Shown: positions 1 through 11,268, counted from the stretch's first letter. The stretch is DNA of 64,000 nt from Rhabditoides inermis (GCA_963966185.1 CAWZYM010000129.1:810001-874000), one strand, 5' to 3'. Numbers and translations: made by a program. Notes: generated by a model not told the origin, from the sequence alone.

Positions 1-115
1 CCGCCCCTCTTGCTCCGCCCACTCACACAACGTCATTTCCGTGTAGGTCTTACGGGCGTTGATGAGAATGAGAAGGTCAGTGGCTGCGGACGATGAGAGT
101 ACATAGGGAGGTTCT

Positions 116-588
116 GGGAGGTTCTAAGATGCTTTTCGTGCAAAACTTTACCCACCCCCACCTTTTCTGTCTAACTCTCTTCAGCGCCCCATGCTCTCTT
201 GGGCAAAGTTTTGGGCGTTGGTAAAGTATGACCAAAGTTTTGGCTGAGTTTCAAAATGTGACCCCCAGTTCAACAGTAAAAAACTTGGGGCAAAAATGGA
301 AACTTCACCCTTCTTTGACCCATAACTTGGGTCAAATTTCATCTTAGAACCTCCCTCTAAGATGCTTTTTGTGCAAAACTTTACCCACCCCCACCTTTTC
401 TGTCTAACTCTCTTCAGCGCCCCACACTCTCTTGGGCAAAGTTTTGGGCGTGGGTAAAGTCTGACCAAAGTTTGGGCTGAGTTTCGAAACGTGACCCAAA
501 GTCCAACAGCGAGAAACATAGGGCAAAAATTGAAACTTCACCCTTCTTTGACCCATAACTTGGGTCAAATTTCATCTTAGAACCTCCC
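116..588. repeat. Tandem pair of MITE-like inverted-repeat elements
   Basis: Two head-to-tail copies of a 233-bp unit lie at about 123-355 and 356-588. The pair is bounded by a 16-bp inverted repeat, GGGAGGTTCTAAGATG at 116-131 and its complement at 573-588, and the same end sequence occurs at the internal junction. The units differ by scattered substitutions. The terminal inverted repeats and lack of a credible ORF suggest a non-autonomous DNA element present twice. The short reverse-strand ORFs here carry no recognisable domain. No clear target-site duplication was seen. Confidence 0.6.
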
Positions 589-599
589 AAAGTGAGTGA

Positions 600-1852
600 T
601 TCTCTCATCACTCACTACTCCGTTAACTCTGTTTATATATAATCAGTTTCCTCATGTTCATGTCGACATTCCGAAACTCGTTGTCTCTGACTCTGTGCAC
701 TGGGGGCGATACCCGCAGTGAGTGAGGACAGTGAGTAGGCGGCGAGAATCAAAGAGGGCGCATTTGCCGGGTGATTAAAAAGTTTGTATAAACATGAAAA
801 AATGTGGCCAGATGAAAACATTTGAGCCAAATTTTTCTATTGTTAAAAGAAATGTGGACAGCTATTCATGCATGTCATACTGTACAGTACTAATGCGTAG
901 TCTAGAAAATGTGCTGATTGCAATTGCAATAAATCTCTATATTCATAGCGTAGTGTCCGCAATATTGATATTAAACATCAACGATTTGCTACCGTATTCA
1001 CAGTCGATAATCAAGCGCCTTTCGATTCTAAATTCAACACTCCTCTCACACCGATGCCAACAATTGACGTTTTTCTTCATGTTGTCTACGAATACTTGAA
1101 AAGAACTAACTGAGTTGTGGAACAGATGATATTCCCTCTATCCTAATACGATCACTATCGATAATACTTGCCCTACCTCTCTCTTTGATATTTACATTAG
1201 TTTAAGTCTGAGAAGTGGTATTGTACCTGACATATAAGTCGAGCTCAATTGCTTTTTTCGCAGTAATATGGAAAACTGTGAAATAGGTAAATATTGCGAC
1301 TAATTTGGTTTGCGAATTCATACCATCATTAAAAATGCAAATCACGTTTTCAAATAGTAAAAATTTCTGAAAGTCCAAAACATTACAACCAGCGCGGTAG
1401 CGCTGGTTGGTTTGTGTTAACCCTAGTCGCGCGCTAGAATCGGCAAAAGGCGACTGAACGAAAGGTCCATTAGAATCTTTGCGAGAACAATGTGATGCTG
1501 ATAGATGTTATCAGGATGTTAGAAAATGGTTAAATTTCGATTTTGGTAACGCTAGCTGTTGTAGGAAGCGAGATACGCGCGCGCGCCCCCTGAGGGGCAG
1601 GCAATCTCCCGTGTACGAATGGTTTTCTAGGGGGGGGGGGGGGGGTGGCGCGCACCGGCTGCCCCCAGCAGACAGGAGGTGCACAATCCGCACTGCCTGT
1701 GGATTGCACTGATATCGTTTAGATCGCGTGTTCTTACCTTGCGCACAGTAGTGTTGTGTTTAGCGATTGCGCCCGTCGGGACACTTGGCTCGAGTTCGGT
1801 TCCGGCTGGTGGCAAACCTTTTGTAATATATGATTTTACATAGAAATGAGAT
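600..1852. other. Intergenic stretch without a recognisable gene
   Basis: AT-rich DNA with only short ORFs that show no domain or splice structure. It includes a small perfect palindrome (CCAGCGC..GCGCTGG) near 1,390-1,408 and a homopolymer G run of about 17 bases at 1,629-1,646. Nothing else is supported. Confidence 0.5.
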
Positions 1853-2548
1853 TGAAATTGTAAATTTTCCCATCAACATTACCTAAACTCTTTTTTTGCA
1901 AATTTTATACATTTTTGGACTCAACAAGGTGGGTGAACTGTTGGATTTCTTTGAAAAAAAGGTTTTGTGGTTCATGTTAATGTAGATAAAATTTTTTTTA
2001 TGAAATCCAATAAAAGTACATTTATTATCTTTTAAAAGGACTTCCGTAAGAAAAGAGTTTGTGTTACTCAAAGTAATGCAACAAAAGCTCATGCATTTTA
2101 TCAATCGAAATAGTACACAAACCTGCTCCAATAGTTCAACAAGATATATATATAATCAGATACCGAAATCAATTTGACCCCGGCTGGCAATAACAACAAC
2201 TCCTCTTGGCGCCGACTATCAACGACATTTTGTTTCAACTAGATACCACAGTCAGTTTTTTCGCGGGGAAGGAACAGTGGCTTAATGCATCCATTGTTTC
2301 TTGGAACAGTGTTTTTTCACATGATCAAGTCTCGCTTTATCTTGAAACAAAAAAAACAACAAAAAGCAAACGAGATACCTTTTGTGTCCCATATTGCGAG
2401 TGAATCTGGGCATCGCATATACGTGCCAAAAGTGCAAACCAAACTCAGCTATGAGATACAAAAAAGTCGTTTGTGCAAACAAGACGGCATGGTTACACGC
2501 AGCGGAGAACAATGCGTACAGTTTACGTTGCGCAGCTGTCGGAAGCCA

Positions 2549-2555
2549 TATAAAA
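2549..2555 (+). promoter_or_regulatory. TATA box of left ShKT gene
   Basis: TATAAAA lies 49 bases before the ATG at 2,598. A TATA-to-start distance of about 30 bases would put transcription initiation near 2,580. That is after the two earlier ATGs at 2,571 and 2,574, which supports choosing the third ATG. The mirror copy is at 7,649-7,655 on the minus strand. Confidence 0.6.
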
Positions 2556-2597
2556 CAAGAGAGGAAGTAGATGATGCACTTTACTCGCAGCACCGCC

Positions 2598-3390
2598 ATG
2601 TCCAAGGCTAATGCGCTCCTCCTTCTCGCGCTCTTCGCAGCAGCGACTGCCACCGACACTACCACCGGTGAGAGCGCCACTCTCGAATCATCATTCAGAT
2701 TGCCATTCTAGTCCCTGATACAACTACCACAAACGCGCCCGGCGGACCTGTGTCGAGTACAGTGGTTCCGGCTGGCGCAACCAGCGCCCTTCCCGGCTCC
2801 TCGACCGTGGTCCCCGGCGCACCCACCGTAGTTCCCGGCGCCAGCACGCCCCCGGCGACGGGAGCGTGCGCGGATAAGGTGAACCCGCAGACGGGAGTGT
2901 CGGACTGCGCGGCGCACGCGAACCTGTGCAACACTCGCAGCTACTTTGACTTCATGACAGCGCAGTGTCCGAAGACGTGCAACCGGTGCAACTACGTGGC
3001 CACCACGCCGTCCAGCTGTGTGGACGCTGTCGACGACAGAGGCGTGTCGAACTGCGCCGCCAACGCGGCTCTGTGCACGAACCCCGTGTACAAGAACCTG
3101 ATGGCGCAGCAGTGCCCGGTGACGTGCGGCCTGTGCGGCAGCCCGCCCGCACCCGCCGCCGGTGAGTGACTGACTGGCAGAGACTGGCACTAGATGAGTG
3201 TTACAGGCTGTGTGGACGGTACCAACTCCAGGACTGGAACTTCCGACTGCCCTCGCCTCGCCCACCTCTGCAACAACGCCGCCTACTACGTGGGTTGAGG
3301 AAGTGTGCCTGTGCATCTACCGTATACCTTCAGAGTCTCATGACCCAGCAGTGCCCCAAGACTTGCGGACGCTGCCCCACTGGAAAGTGA
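2598..3390 (+). CDS. Secreted protein with three ShKT domains, left palindrome arm
   Basis: Four exons (2,598-2,667, 2,712-3,161, 3,207-3,289, 3,334-3,390) join in phase with GT-AG introns, the last only 44 bp. The product has a signal peptide (MSKANALLLLALFAAATA), then a Pro/Ser/Thr/Val-rich mucin-like linker. Three six-cysteine ShKT domains follow, the first starting at CADKVNPQTGVSDC, the second at CVDAVDDRGVSNC and the third at CVDGTNSRTGTSDC. Each ends in the family pattern QC-P-TC-x2-C. It is probably exported to the cuticle, gut or outside. ShKT modules occur in many nematode surface and digestive proteins, and nothing here assigns an activity. A polyadenylation signal AATAAA follows at 3,489. 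The start at 2,598 has a good context (GCCATG); 2,571 is the alternative. Confidence 0.85.
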
Positions 3391-3488
3391 ACGACTCCAG
3401 CTACTCTCGAAAAAGACTCCAGCTACTCTCGAAAAATTCTTTTATCGGAGTATGGATACGCATATCAATGTTTTTTCTGTGTTTTCAA

Positions 3489-3494
3489 AATAAA
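3489..3494 (+). terminator. Polyadenylation signal of left ShKT gene
   Basis: AATAAA about 100 bases after the stop codon. The right-arm copy has the matching TTTATT near 6,732. Confidence 0.55.
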
Positions 3495-3840
3495 ACAATC
3501 ACTTTTCATATATGAACTGTATATCACACGATCCGATTCGCGTAAGAATCGGACGAGGTGGGACCTAGAAACTTGCGCGGTTATAGGGGTTTTCAAAGGT
3601 GCTCTACAATGTGGTGTAGGTGATTTTGTCCTAATATGCAAATTTGGTCAGTTAAGGGACCATGACCTCAAATCAGTCAGTTTTTGTCCAAAACTATTTT
3701 TTAAAGGCTTGTTTGATTTGTCTTGATATTATAAGACTTTTTGTACATAAACATTTTTTCATAAAACAAAAAAGAAAAAAGTTAAGATCAATTTTTTTAA
3801 ACTTCATATTTTATTTTTTGAGATCTTTTCGCCTCGATAC

Positions 3841-4065
3841 TGCGATGGTCCGGATTAGCGTATGCATTAATGCACTCTATTCACGGCCCCTCTGGCCATG
3901 TGTATGACCCCAATCGATGCAATAGAGGGGCGCGGCTGCTGCGCAGCCGCGCTCTCTCATCAGTGTATAGCGCGCAACACCACGCGCATGTTGTGACTGC
4001 CAATAAAGATCTTCTGGCCCGTGTTGTCACTGTGGACGAAGGATACGACTAACCATCGTATTGCA
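3841..4065. repeat. Left LTR
   Basis: 225 bp, TG...CA ends, preceded by ATAC. It contains a GC-rich hairpin-like stretch around 3,930-3,955 and an AATAAA at about 4,001 that may serve as the polyadenylation signal. Confidence 0.88.
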
Positions 4066-4833
4066 TGGAGCTTCTACCTACCGAATTCCCGTCGTCTGAA
4101 CTGTATTCCATCTGTTCAACGTCGCTGTAATTCGGAAAAGATCTCGGGTACCGCTACACCCGCATTCCGTCCGCCCGGAGCCACCATCTACACTCCTTCG
4201 GAGACAAGCGGAGCAGCACTGTGAGTCCCATCTGGTCGATTTCTCCCGATGGCTATCGACAACTTGCTGTGCTGTTGTTATTCGCTGTACCACAACACAT
4301 CGTTTAACGCCAGTTGCAGTCTATAAAATTGGCCTGCAGTCTACAATACTATATTCGAATTACGTCATTTCACTGACCATCTCCTTATTTCTATATCCCC
4401 CGTATTCTGGACTTGAACCACCCAGAATAGCCGCGTGAGTGTCCCAGCACGCGTGCCGAGTCCCCTTTCCCTGCCACACTTGACTATATTCCGAGTGATA
4501 CGACCCCAGTCCCATTGCCGCCGAGCTATATTGATGCAGAGACGAGCAGAGCCAAGGAGCCCTCGCCACATCACCCCTGGTACCGACCAGAGGGATCGCC
4601 AAGGAGCGAAGCCGTGCGAGCACCGTCCCCCTAGACAGGAGAGTAGACGGGGACAGGTCGCGGTGAGCCAATAAGTAGTACACTGTCTTTTAGTCGTCCT
4701 CAGTAGTGCACTATTGCTCAGTCCGTTAGGTTCATGAATACTCCGCTTCATTGTACCTGTATCTTGGATAGTCATATTGTAGTGTTGTGCATTGCTTAGA
4801 TCTCGAGGGCGAGATCATGTTAGAGGGGTGGGA

Positions 4834-5058
4834 TGCGATGGTCCGGATTAGCGTATGCATTAATGCACTCTATTCACGGCCCCTCTGGCCATGTGTATGA
4901 CCCCAATCGATGCAATAGAGGGGCGCGGCTGCTGCGCAGCCGCGCTCTCTCATCAGTGTATAGCGCGCAACACCACGCGCATGTTGTGACTGCCAATAAA
5001 GATCTTCTGGCCCGTGTTGTCACTGTGGACGAAGGATACGACTAACCATCGTATTGCA
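4834..5058. repeat. Right LTR
   Basis: 225 bp, matching the left LTR throughout, followed by the duplicated target ATAC and preceded by a purine-rich polypurine tract. Confidence 0.88.
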
Positions 5059-6372
5059 ATACAACAAAAACGACCAACACCATTCAATTCTACGCGTTAA
5101 AGGAACAGGGGCGTTTAGCGGAGCCCTTTGGCGTTTAGCGGAACCCCCACTTTACAATGATTTTTTTCGTGAAAATCTGGTGTTGCCTTTTCTTCCACCC
5201 AGAGCGATGAAAATGGCCCGGAATAAAAAAAAATTGCGTTTTACCGCCATTTTTCATATCTTCCAATCCGAACTAACAAAAATCACTTTTATATTCGGAT
5301 TTTGCACCTTTGAATTAGTCTGTGTAGTTGTTTTAGGCAAATCTGATGTTGCTTTTGTGTTCATCCGTGATGTTGAAAATGGCCTAATTATCAATCGCGA
5401 AATTTCATGATAACGCCAGAAGGCAACACTAAATTTGTATAAAACAATTACGTAGACTAATTAAAAGGTGCAGAATCCGAATATGTAAGTGGTTTTTGTT
5501 ATGTCAGAAGGATAGAGTTTAAAGTGACAGGAAAATGCGAATTTTTACATTTAAGCCACTTTCATCGCCTTAAAGTGACAATTTTATTGATCCGCAATCG
5601 GAAAACTTTTGAATTTTGAATTGGCGCGCTTTACAAATTCTGTATGTGACTATTGAACTCGATATGCATATCACATAGGGATCACATTCTACGACTTCAG
5701 TTTATGCTTGAAACTGAATTTCATATCAAAATTTTATTTAAAAATTCCCGTCATTCAAGACGTTTTAGACACTCAGCTGTGATGTAACCTCACTTTTTAC
5801 CCATGAAGCATTCAAAATCAACTATTTTTTAGGGCAAAAAATAGTTTAAAATCATGAAAAAAGTTCTAGTTTTCAGGTTTAGTAGATGTTATTTCATGTT
5901 TCCATCAACTTTTCATCAGTAAAATATCATTTTTAAGTGCAATTGTCACTTTAAATGAGCAAAAAGGCAACATCGGATTTGGCTATAAACCAACACATAT
6001 ATTAATCAAAAGGTGTAGAATCCGAATATAGTAGTGATTTATGTTGTATCGGAACGAAAGACTTGGAAATTGGCGGGAAAACGCAAAGTTTTGTTTTCGG
6101 GCCATTTTCATCGCTCTGGATGGAAGAAAAGGCAACATCGGATTTGGCTATAAACCAAAACTAATACTAAATAAAAAAATGTAGAACTCGAATATAGTAG
6201 TGGTTTCTGTTGTTTCGAAACGAAAAAATTGGAAAATGGCGGTAAATCACAAAATTTTTATTTCGGGCCATTTTCATCGCTCTGGATGGAAGAAAAGGCA
6301 ACACCAGTTTTCACGAAAAAAAAATCACAGAAATGTGATTTAACGCGTAGAATCGAATGGTGTTAGTCGCTT
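5059..6372. repeat. Palindrome centre with diverged tandem units
   Basis: Several related units of roughly 160-180 bp, in both orientations, share a stretch like GATGTTGCCTTTTCTTCCA followed by GAGCGATGAAAATGGCC. The right half has about three units (near 5,960-6,370 on the minus strand). The left half has fewer and more diverged ones (5,180-5,420). No credible coding sequence was seen. The relation between halves is weaker than in the outer arms. Confidence 0.6.
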
Positions 6373-6813
6373 TTGTTGTATCGAGGCGAAAAGATCTCAA
6401 AAAATAAAAGATGGATTTTTTTTAAAAAAAAAATTGATCATAACTTTTTTCTTTCTTGTTTTATGAAAAAATGTTTATGTACAAAAAGTCTTATAATATC
6501 AAGACAAATCAAACAAGCCTTTAAAAAATAGTTTTGGACAAAAACTGACTGATTTGAGGTCATGGTCCCTTAACTGACCAAATTTGCATGTTCGGACAAA
6601 ATCACCTACACCACATTGTAGAGCACCTTTGAAAACCCCTATAACCGCGCAAGTTTCTAGGTCCCACCTCGTCCGATTCTTACGCGAATCGGATCGTGTG
6701 ATATACAGTTCATATATGAAAAGTGATTGTTTTATTTTGAAAACACAGAAAAAAACATTGATATGCGTATCCATACTCCGATAAAAGAATTTTTCGAGAG
6801 TAGCTGGAGTCGT

Positions 6814-7606
6814 TCACTTTCCAGTGGGGCAGCGTCCGCAAGTCTTGGGGCACTGCTGGGTCATGAGACTCTGAAGGTATACGGTAGATGCACAGGCACA
6901 CTTCCTCAACCCACGTAGTAGGCGGCGTTGTTGCAGAGGTGGGCGAGGCGAGGACAGTCGGAAGTTCCAGTCCTGGAGTTGGTACCGTCCACACAGCCTG
7001 TAACACTCATCTAGTGCCAGTCTCTGCCAGTCAGTCACTCACCGGCGGCGGGTGCGGGCGGGCTGCCGCACAGGCCGCACGTCACCGGGCACTGCTGCGC
7101 CATCAGGTTCTTGTACACGGGGTTCGTGCACAGAGCCGCGTTGGCGGCGCAGTTCGACACGCCTCTGTCGTCGACAGCGTCCACACAGCTGGACGGCGTG
7201 GTGGCCACGTAGTTGCACCGGTTGCACGTCTTCGGACACTGCGCTGTCATGAAGTCAAAGTAGCTGCGAGTGTTGCACAGGTTCGCGTGCGCCGCGCAGT
7301 CCGACACTCCCGTCTGCGGGTTCACCTTATCCGCGCACGCTCCCGTCGCCGGGGGCGTGCTGGCGCCGGGAACTACGGTGGGTGCGCCGGGGACCACGGT
7401 CGAGGAGCCGGGAAGGGCGCTGGTTGCGCCAGCCGGAACCACTGTACTCGACACAGGTCCGCCGGGCGCGTTTGTGGTAGTTGTATCAGGGACTAGAATG
7501 GCAATCTGAATGATGATTCGAGAGTGGCGCTCTCACCGGTGGTAGTGTCGGTGGCAGTCGCTGCTGCGAAGAGCGCGAGAAGGAGGAGCGCATTAGCCTT
7601 GGACAT
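6814..7606 (-). CDS. Secreted protein with three ShKT domains, right palindrome arm
   Basis: Mirror copy of the left-arm gene, with exons 7,606-7,537, 7,492-7,043, 6,997-6,915 and 6,870-6,814 on the minus strand. All splice sites, the signal peptide, the mucin-like linker and all three ShKT cysteine sets are intact. The only coding difference noticed is silent: the cysteine codon in SDCPRLAH is TGT here and TGC in the left copy. The 3' flank lacks a short duplication found after the left copy's stop codon (about 3,400-3,440). The two genes are convergent and face each other across the palindrome centre, so read-through from either would give self-complementary RNA. Confidence 0.85.
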
Positions 7607-8352
7607 GGCGGTGCTGCGAGTAAAGTGCATCATCTACTTCCTCTCTTGTTTTATATGGCTTCCGACAGCTGCGCAACGTAAACTGTACGCATTGTTCTCC
7701 GCTGCGTGTAACCATGCCGTCTTGTTTGCACAAACGACTTTTTTGTATCTCATAGCTGAGTTTGGTTTGCACTTTTGGCACGTATATGCGATGCCCAGAT
7801 TCACTCGCAATATGGGACACAAAAGGTATCTCGTTTGCTTTTTGTTGTTTTTTTTGTTTCAAGATAAAGCGAGACTTGATCATGTGAAAAAACACTGTTC
7901 CAAGAAACAATGGATGCATTAAGCCACTGTTCCTTCCCCGCGAAAAAACTGACTGTGGTATCTAGTTGAAACAAAATGTCGTTGATAGTCGGCGCCAAGA
8001 GGAGTTGTTGTTATTGCCAACCGGGGTCAAATTGATTTCGGTATCTGATTATATATATATCTTGTTGAACTATTGGAGCAGGTTTGTGTACTATTTCGAT
8101 TGATAAAATGCATGAGCTTTTGTTGCATTACTTTGAGTAACACAAACTCTTTTCTTACGGAAGTCCTTTTAAAAGATAATAAATGTACTTTTATTGGATT
8201 TCATAAAAAAAATTTTATCTACATTAACATGAACCACAAAACCTTTTTTTCAAAGAAATCCAACAGTTCACCCACCTTGTTGAGTCCAAAATTGTATAAA
8301 ATTTGCAAGAAAAGAGTTTAGGTAATGTTGATGGGAAAATTTACAATTTCAA

Positions 8353-8640
8353 TGTCATTAACAAGAGAGGCAGACGATAACGGCACCGTATTTCGAACTG
8401 CAAGCGAGGTAGATCGAAAACTATCGCTCTGGCGCAGAGTATAGTGATTATGGTTTCTTTTGAATCTTCTGATATGATATGAACAAATCCAGGAAAATAA
8501 ACTCCCGCTGGAACCTAATAACCTAATCGGTTGGTGGGTGGGGCTAGTGAAAAATTTTTATCGATCGAAAGTCGATTGTTTATTGATCAATCGCAGCAGG
8601 GCCGTCTTCTCACGTTTGTCCAACATTCATTGGCGTGCAT
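8353..8640. repeat. Flank shared with the third copy
   Basis: This stretch, just outside the palindrome, recurs almost unchanged at about 10,875-11,172. It has no counterpart left of the palindrome, so it belongs to the later direct duplication and not to the inverted one. Confidence 0.7.
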
Positions 8641-8643
8641 TTA

Positions 8644-8752
<109 letters not shown>

Positions 8753-9144
8753 GGCTACAAAATTCCGGGAATGATGTGCATGTTAACCACACCAAAATAT
8801 CAAGAGAGCACTAAACACATTCCGTCTGAAGCACGAAAATGTTTGTTACGAGAGTATATTTTGCTGACGCACTTGTGGTGTGCGCGGCTGTGGCGAAACA
8901 GCTGATCGGCTGTCTGTTCGGTTTTGGCTATTTTCATTGTGTTTTGTTACGTTTTTGTTGTTATCTAGTGTTTCAATTATTGTATAACAGTTGTAGACGC
9001 CACTTATTATGCGTTTCATTGTGTCTTTCAGTCGACCTCTTATGAATGTGTTCATTGTGAAGGTTATGTTTGGCGATATCACGTGTTTGGCGATATCTCG
9101 TATGTGTTGTATTCTATGACTATCATATAACTTGCTTGTTTCAG

Positions 9145-9822
9145 TGCATGCACATCATTGGGTTCGGGGCAGCGCCCATGCCGCCGTCGAGGCCCTGCCG
9201 CGGTAGCAGCACCACTACACCACCGTCATTTATTTCAAGTCAGTTCACCACAAACACATGTTTTGAGTTTTGTTTTAATGATTGTTGTGTTGCAGTTGGT
9301 GTGCGTATCGCGCGTGATTCGAGGCCCGCTGCAGCGGTCGCGTGAGCAACACCGGCGTCATCACCCGCGAGTGTCAATTCAAGGTATGCAATTACTTTTA
9401 TTAATAATATACGTCTGCAGTCGTGTATTCGTTGCGACGTCCTTTTTATTGCATATTGATTGAGTGTTATGTTGCAGTTGTTGCGCGAGTCACGATGAGC
9501 GCGTTGCCGCGATCGCGTGAGCAGCACCGGCTCCGTACACGTTGCCAAAGTCGCACGCTCATGTCTCAAGGTGTGCGATTGTTTCTTATGTTGGTCACAT
9601 GTTGATACGAATCACGGCTACGCAGTTTGATCAATACAAATTGTACATGCATTCATTTCCACTTTTGTCAAATTACTGTACTTGTGTGAAACCTATATGT
9701 TACAGGTATCTCTCTATGAGCCACCAGCCACCCCAGAGGGCATAACACCTCCACCCAAGAAGCATACGGCTGATCATCATCATCATCATCAAATGAAAAC
9801 AATCATTTATTTGTTATTGTGA
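9145..9822 (+). CDS. Possible small gene with three related tandem exons
   Basis: Three exon-like blocks (9,145-9,238, 9,296-9,383, 9,478-9,570) each follow a TTTCAG or TTGCAG acceptor and end at a GT donor after a TCAA/TCAAG stretch. They are similar in sequence, and the second and third both encode RSREQHR. Reading phases match from block to block (0 into the second, 1 out of it, 2 into the third) with no stop codon. A possible last exon from 9,706 encodes VSLYEPPATPEGITPPP, then lysines and a histidine run, and stops at 9,822. Its phase does not match the third block with the donor I chose. No upstream start was found and no family is recognised. It may be a real Arg/His-rich protein or a pseudogene. 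Confidence 0.33.
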
Positions 9823-10053
9823 TTTACATATTGATTGATGTTTGTCGTTGTTGTTGCGTGTACGTACTCTTCCCAGATGTTTGTAGATAAAACGTGTGTT
9901 GAAAAGTTGTGTTAACCGTGTTAATGTTCTTGTGATTGTTTTGCAATTTGATGAATATTTCAGCAGTGTAAAATAAGTTTCAACCCACTCTCTTTGTTGC
10001 GTTCTTTTGGCACGGCGATAATTTCAGCTATTTTTTCTGCGCTTCTCGCAACT

Positions 10054-10124
10054 GCCTCTATGGCGCAGCTGGTTAGCTGGCGGCCTATAGCGCTCACGGT
10101 CACGGGTTCGATTCCGCCTTGATG
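10054..10124 (+). pseudogene. tRNA-like sequence with Pol III A and B boxes
   Basis: TGGCGCAGCTGG (10,061-10,072) fits the A box and GGTTCGATTCC (10,105-10,115) fits the B box, at normal tRNA spacing. The rest does not fold: the acceptor strands do not pair, the T stem is shifted by one base and no clean anticodon stem forms. This is a tRNA pseudogene or the head of a tRNA-derived SINE, not a working tRNA. Confidence 0.6.
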
Positions 10125-10229
10125 TTTTTGTGGGTGCAAAAATGATCGATTGGCATGAGTCCAACTGACGGGTCCAGCTACCGTAATTCTTGTGCACCGC
10201 CCATTCCTGGCCAATTGGAGAGGACTTTA

Positions 10230-11172
10230 TATATACATTTCGTCAATCGTTGGTTTGTTGTGACTTTTTTGTATCTCATAGCTGAGTTTGGTTTGCACTT
10301 TTGGCACGTAAATGCGATGCCCAGATTCACTCGCAATATGGGACACAAAAGGTATCTCGTTTGCTTGTTGTTGTTTTTTTTGTTTCAAGATAAAGCGAGA
10401 CTTGATCATGTGAAAAAAAACACTGTTCCAAGAAACGATGGATGCATTAAGCCACTGTTCCTTCCCCGCGAAAAAACTGACTGTGGTATCTAGTTGAAAC
10501 AAAATGTCGTTGATAATCGCCGCCAAGAGGAGTTGTTGTTATTGCCAGCCGGGGTCAAATTGATTTCGGTATCTGATCGATTATATACATCTTGTTGAAC
10601 TATTGGAGCAGGTTTGTGTACTATTTCGATTGATAAAATGCATGAGCTTTTGTTGCATTACGTTGAGTAACACAAACTGTTCTCTTACGGAAGTCCTTTT
10701 AAAAGATAATAAATGTACTTTTATTGGATTTCATAAAAAAAATCTATCTACATTAACATGAACCACAAAACATTTTTTTTTTGAAATCCAACAGTTCACC
10801 CACCTTGTTGAGTCCAAAATTGTATAAAATTTGCAAGAAAAGAGTTTAGGTAATGTTGATGGGAAAATTTACAATTTCAATGTCATTAACAAGAGAGGCA
10901 GACGATAACGGCACCGTATTTCGAACTGCAAGCGAGGTAGATCGAAAACTATCGCTCTGGCGCAGAGTATAGTGATTATGGTTTCTTTTGATTCTTCTGA
11001 TATGATATGAACAAATCCAGGAAAATAAACTCCCGCTGGAACCTAATAACCTAATCGGTTGGTGGGTGGGGCTAGTGAAAAATTTTTATCGATCGAAAGT
11101 CGATTGTTTAAGTTTATTGATCAATCGCAGCAGGGCCGTCTTCTCACGTTTGTCCAACATTCATTGGCGTGC

Positions 11173-11268
<96 letters not shown>

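Larger units (their letters stand above)
3841..5058. mobile_element. Short non-autonomous LTR retrotransposon (TRIM-like)
   Basis: Two 225-bp direct repeats (3,841-4,065 and 4,834-5,058) look identical by eye and both start TG and end CA. The first is followed directly by TGGAGCTTCTACC, a plausible tRNA primer-binding site. The second is preceded by the purine tract AGAGGGGTGGGA. The element is flanked by the 4-bp duplication ATAC (3,837-3,840 and 5,059-5,062). The other palindrome arm carries the uninterrupted site (GATACAACA, read on the minus strand near 6,378), which proves insertion. The 768-bp interior has no gag, protease or reverse transcriptase, so it must have moved with proteins supplied in trans. 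Identical LTRs indicate a recent insertion, after the palindrome formed. Confidence 0.9.
1853..8352. repeat. Large palindrome (inverted duplication) carrying paired ShKT genes
   Basis: Bases 1,853-3,840 reappear in reverse complement at about 6,372-8,352. Through the gene-bearing part each left position plus its right partner sums to 10,204, so that stretch is free of net indels. The outer arms are nearly identical, including introns, promoter and 3' flank. The inner parts (5,059-5,640 against 5,640-6,372) are still related but clearly more diverged and contain tandem units. The left arm is interrupted by an LTR element at 3,841-5,058. The outermost 280 bp of each arm also resemble a short inverted-repeat element at 40,085-40,612, so the arm ends may be terminal repeats of a mobile family. 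Confidence 0.85.

Noticed and set aside
181..611. Reverse-strand ORFs in the first 600 bases as related genes
   Set aside because: Their similarity to each other comes from the tandem repeat; no start context, splice structure or domain supports them.
2282..2680. 132-residue ORF antisense to the ShKT promoter (and its mirror at 7,524-7,922)
   Set aside because: It overlaps the promoter and first exon of the ShKT gene on the other strand, has no domain, and its duplication only reflects the palindrome.
2708..3316. 202-residue antisense ORF over the ShKT exons
   Set aside because: A GC-rich shadow of the real coding strand; the ShKT cysteine pattern and splice phases fix the sense strand.
4066..4833. 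Coding capacity in the LTR element interior
   Set aside because: Only short ORFs, none with gag, protease, integrase or reverse-transcriptase motifs.
10054..10124. Functional tRNA gene
   Set aside because: Acceptor, anticodon and T stems do not pair; only the promoter boxes survive.
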